Shown here in pieces: positions 60,365 to 64,000 of a DNA stretch of 64,000 nt (the first letter of the stretch is position 1; each line of letters starts with the position of its first letter). The notes beneath the pieces were generated by a model that searched no databases, was not told where the DNA came from, and worked only from the letters and a program-made list of their open reading frames with translations. The stretch covers positions 744,001-808,000 of the forward strand of contig CALYLX010000112.1 in NCBI GenBank assembly GCA_944990035.1. The letters run 5' to 3'. The stretch comes from Clitopilus passeckerianus. Taxonomy: Eukaryota > Basidiomycota > Agaricomycetes > Agaricales > Entolomataceae. Position numbers and translations under genes: made by a program.

Positions 60365-62636
60365 TCATATATTATATCTTGTTCCGCAATGTGTATATAA
60401 GAAATAAAAAAGACGCAAATGTAAGTACAACAACACACGTCCGAAACAAAAATATATCTCCGCGAATATGATCACATCATGATGATGACCTAGGTTGTCT
60501 CCTGCTCCTTCTCCCCGACATCCCCGCGATCTAGCGGTCTGCGTCCCGATCGATTCAGGTGGCACCCCGTTCCCCTCCAACGCTGCCGCAATCACCTCCG
60601 CAGGTAAATCAATCTGCACACCGTCAGCGTACCTGTACGCGTCCAGCGGCGAGTACGCAGGCGGCTCCGTAGCTGACACTACCGAAATGGGAGATGGCGC
60701 TCTGGCTCCTGAACGAGAGAGACGGCTCAATGGAGCACTCTGCAATCGCGTCTGGTCTTGATCGTCAGAATGGTCAGAGGTTTCTGGTGACTCTTCTTCT
60801 TCTTCCGTGGGAACAAGGTTACTTGGCCGTTGTGTCCTGGTTCGCGAAGGAGAGAGATTGCAAGTGAATGTCCCTCTGTCCAGGTGTAGGTGGGTTAAGC
60901 ATCGGACTCATAGGGCTATCCGGTGGTGGATGAATTTGAACGCTCAGCCCCGCAGCAGTGGTACCAGCAGCAGGTGGTGAAGAAGCTGAAGTCGAGGACG
61001 CAACAAACGAGTTTGCGAGGTGAGAAAGTGAGCGTGGTGTCGATCGCCGATATGGCGCAGAAGTAAACGGGTTGCGCGCACCTGCTGATGCAGTCGGACT
61101 GGTACCTTCTCTTCGTCCTTCTCGCAGTAGCGGTTGCTGTTGTTGCGCGTTCGCGCTGATGGGTGACGAAGGCCGTGTGGATGATGGTGTCGACAAGCCG
61201 GATGGCGACTCAGCATCGTCTGATTCGCCTCCTGGGGAATCGGGTTGGGTACCACCCAGTCTTTGGTAGCCCTCTGGTGCCCGTGAACCAAAGAAACGAG
61301 ATAATCCTGAAGGTCCTGAAGGTCCTGCATTGGTACCCAATGTCGAGTGACCACCTCCTTCTTCTTCTTCATCTATGGGCGTGATCGGCGGAGGCGGTGT
61401 AAGAGGCGAAGGTGCGGAGAGGTATGTGCCTCTTAGTGGTGAGTTGACGTTGTTGCGCGGGCGTCGAGACCGGTGTGATCGTGAGTTGGGGGAAAGTAAT
61501 TGAGCGGCGTTCGCACGAGAGCGTCCACCAACGTCTAGTAGAATACTGCCCCGTTCACTTCCGTAGGCAGGTGGTGGCGCAAGAGTGCCGACACTAGGTG
61601 CTAGGCCCCATTTCTTGACATTGGCCTCAATGAACACGAAACCTGCTTGACCCAGGTTCACATGGACGCTGCATGGCCCATCAGCACCTATCGTGGGGAA
61701 AAGATTCCACCTGCTGAGACCAATGAACGCGTCCTCCATCTTGCGGCCATTTCGTGTGAAGAAAACCGTGCCAGTTCGGGGACGATAGCCTACGCCGAGA
61801 ACGTCGCCCTCCTTGAGTAAAGGTCCAAAGGGCTGCGCAGTAAAGGGGTAATTATGAGATTTGTCGCCGTTTGAATGATAAGCAACGGAATAGCGATTTA
61901 GACCAGGAAGTCGGAAGGCGGGGTATGGTTTCGTGGCCAGTCCGACAGATACAGTTGTGGTTTCTGGAAGATCAAACATTTTGACCTCCCAGTAGTAGAC
62001 CTCGTTCAGCTTGGGTAATGGCAGGTTAGACTGCACGCAGGACGAGGATGCTGGGTCAGGCAGGAATGTAATTTCAGTCCGAGCATGTACGAGGAGAGAG
62101 TCGACGGTCTCGTAATCGGGTTCAAATGACCAGGCTGAGACGCCCTTCTCCTGTATGGAAAGGAATTGTGAGAGGGTGATATCTGTAGGCATAGAATTTG
62201 GAGGGTATTGAAGTTGGTGCTCTGTTGCAATTACTTAGTTGTTAGCCTTCTGAGGCCAGCAAAAGACTATAGGAGACAGACCTTTGGCACGAGTATACTC
62301 CCGCCGTACGTTCTCAGATACACTTTCTAGCCATCTCGATTCCACGCCCTCAAAGCCTCCTTCTCCCTCGATAAGCTCCTCTCGACTCATATCGATAGGG
62401 CCGACATGGTCTTGCAAGCTGATACCCCTCCTCCTACGAATTATAAGAACACAGACTAGAAATACAAGCAGGAAGAAAAGGAATGTGGATAGAACGATCA
62501 ACAGCGGTAGCAGTACAAGGAAAGGATCCGGTTGTTGAGAAGGTGGGCCATCGTTTGGTGGTTCTAAGTGAGGATAGTCCCCGTGTCTGGAGAGTATCCT
62601 TGAGATGAACGTCGATGGGGGTGCCGACGACGACAT
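60365..62636 (-). CDS. SSH4/EAR1-like SPRY protein, Rsp5 adaptor
   Basis: Vacuolar/endosomal membrane adaptor. The start at 62636 (MSSSAPPSTF) precedes one membrane span (LVLLPLLIVLSTFLFFLLVF) with a following IIRRRRG. A linker with PTDITLSQFLSIQEKG then leads into the SPRY domain: AWSFEPDYE, YYWEVKMFDLPETTTVSVGL, YRPRTGTVFFTRNGRK and CSVHVNLGQAGFVFIEANVKKWG. Two PPxY motifs (PPPAYG and EPPAYS) match WW-domain binding to the Rsp5 ubiquitin ligase. The main frame stops at 60819 (TTAK), yet a parallel frame continues with EPPAYSPLDAYRY to 60365. A two-base shift near 60836-60845 would unite them, so the 3' end is uncertain. Confidence 0.85.
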
Positions 62637-62787
62637 GGTCAACGGAGAAGTTGAATGAGGCTGGGCAACGACGACGACGGCGGCGATGTGTGGGGACTAC
62701 GGCTAGAACTTACGTAAGTATTATTTGGACGGAGGAAGAAAAATAATTAATTTAAATATTCCGGTTCGGCTGCCGTCCAAGATATCG

Positions 62788-64000
62788 ATGCTGCAGCCAA
62801 CATCACCCAAGGTTACTCGACCAGGAGCTGGACGACGAGGATCCATTGCACGACGACGAGCAGCTTCACATCTTCCTCCATATCAGTCTCAAGAATCTCA
62901 CGACAACGCTGTTAGAGGCATTCGCCAATTCCTCAAGGACCACACAGCTTATGAGGCATTTCCAGTCTCCTTCAGGCTGATCGTGCTTGATACCAAACTC
63001 ACTGTCAAGAAGGCTCTGCAATGTCTTTTGCTCAATGGTCTTCGAGAATCTATCCTCCATTACCATCCAATCACTGACATCTTTTGATAGGCGTGGTGTC
63101 CGCTCCTCTGTGGAATAGCGAAAAGTCTGCTTTCGCCGGAATGTTGACCGTCCTGGATATCATCCACCTGATTCAATACTACTATCAAAACGTTGGGTCT
63201 TTTGAGGCTGCGGAAACGCAGGTCGAGACATTCCAGTTAGAGTCGCTAAGAGGTACATATTCAATTCTCTAGGTTGACTCGCCTTGTTTATTCTCTTGTT
63301 TCTAGACATCGAGGAGAAGCTAGGCGTCGATCAGCCACCACTCACATCAGATCTCCCGACGAACTCTCTATACGACGCCTCAAAACAGTTGATGGAGACC
63401 CATGCACGTCGACTTCCATTGCTGGACAATGACACCGAGACTGGACATCAAGTTATTGTATCGGTTCTTACCCAATATCGTCTTCTCAAATTCATCTCCA
63501 TCAATGCATGTCCAATCGGGTCTTTTCTAGCCTTTGAATGATCTGACGTACCTCAACAGTGCCATAAAGAGGTCCAGCAGCTAAACATGTCCTTGCGCAA
63601 ACTGAAAATAGGCACCTATGTTCAGCCCGCATCACTGGATGGAACACAACACGAAAACCCATACTATCCGATTGAAACAGCACAACTCGGTACCCCAGTA
63701 TTCGACGTCGTGCACATGTTCTCAAAACATTCAATCTCTGCGGTTCCGATCATCGACGAGGACGGTATCGTAGTGAATCTGTACGAAACAGTTGATGTCA
63801 TCGTATGTCGATCATTTTCTCATATTCCGCTTATGAGCTAAACTCTTTTCAGTCATTAGTACGGTCCGGGGTCTACCAGTCGCTAGATCTCACCATCCAA
63901 GAAGCATTGACCCAACGCTCACCGGATTTCCCTGGTGTCGTCATTTGTCAAGCCTCTGATTCTTTGGGCACCCTTCTACAGCTCCTACGGAAGCGGCGGG
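62788..64000 (+). CDS. SNF4: AMPK gamma subunit SNF4 (5' part, cut by window end)
   Basis: Regulatory subunit of the Snf1 kinase with four CBS repeats that bind adenine nucleotides. The start at 62788 gives MLQPTSPKVTR. Exons supply AVRGIRQFLKDHTAYEAFPV, LLLNGVVSAPLWNSEK, FAGMLTVLDIIHLIQYYY, THARRLPLLDN, VLTQYRLLKFISINCHKEV, KIGTYVQPASLDG, GTPVFDVVHMFSKHSISAVP and IIDEDGIVVNLYETVDVI. One intron (63506-63559) begins GCATGT, a GC-AG intron. The gene runs off the window at 64000, so the last CBS repeat is incomplete. It is head-to-head with the SSH4-like gene, 151 bp apart. Confidence 0.93.

Noticed and set aside
61072..61384. Plus-strand frames inside the SSH4-like gene
   Set aside because: Antisense shadows of a Ser/Pro-rich tail.

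Overview
This window is nuclear DNA from a filamentous fungus, most probably a basidiomycete of the Agaricomycotina. The evidence is gene-dense packing (about 36 protein genes in 64 kb), one or more short GT..AG introns of about 45-75 nt in nearly every gene, CTGAC/CTAAC-like branch points, 5'-UTR introns ahead of TEF1 and RPL32, a fungal SRA-YDG protein, a basidiomycete-style Elongator subunit 5, and an intron-containing tRNA-Ser. There is no operon logic. Genes are mixed on both strands, and many neighbours are head-to-head pairs sharing 100-550 bp promoters.

Layout. 0-7 kb: a small unknown gene, an SRA-YDG protein, SEC9 t-SNARE and the U3 processome protein MPP10. 7-16 kb: a secreted PL8-type polysaccharide lyase, RPS3, a 3-ketoacyl-CoA thiolase, a divergent pair of mitochondrial genes (bL32m and complex I NDUFA5-like), tRNA-Ser(UGA) and LSM1. 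16-28 kb: a long PHD/COMPASS Spp1-like gene, an Stm1/SERBP1-like ribosome-binding protein, a histidine phosphatase, a MEMO1-family protein, RPL32 and a PAS-kinase-type Ser/Thr kinase. 28-44 kb: TEF1 (EF-1alpha), a mucin-like membrane protein, a dienelactone hydrolase, a membrane GNAT protein, ELP5, an orphan protein, mitochondrial aspartate aminotransferase, cytosolic aspartyl-tRNA synthetase and a single-pass membrane protein. 44-64 kb: an eisosome PIL1-like protein, eIF4E, an MTM1-type mitochondrial carrier, a VAM7-like PX-SNARE with a truncated tandem paralogue, a methyltransferase, Mediator MED5, a CDF zinc transporter, two unknown proteins, an SSH4/EAR1-like SPRY protein and the 5' part of SNF4.

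Most of the content is housekeeping: translation and ribosome assembly (RPS3, RPL32, TEF1, eIF4E, DPS1, MPP10, tRNA-Ser, Stm1-like, ELP5), mitochondria (bL32m, NDUFA5, MTM1, AAT), trafficking (SEC9, VAM7, SSH4, PIL1) and chromatin/transcription (SRA, Spp1-like, MED5).

Two observations stand out. (1) At least a dozen conserved genes carry single-base losses, nearly always in a short homopolymer and always in the -1 direction. That pattern looks like assembly indel error rather than a dozen independent pseudogenes, and it should be resolved before any gene here is called broken. (2) At 49.4-52.5 kb there is a tandem duplication in which a PX-SNARE copy lost its SNARE helix and now ends inside a relic of the neighbouring methyltransferase gene's 3' end. 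I did not find a clear novel defence-like or multi-gene system. All exon coordinates are read by eye.
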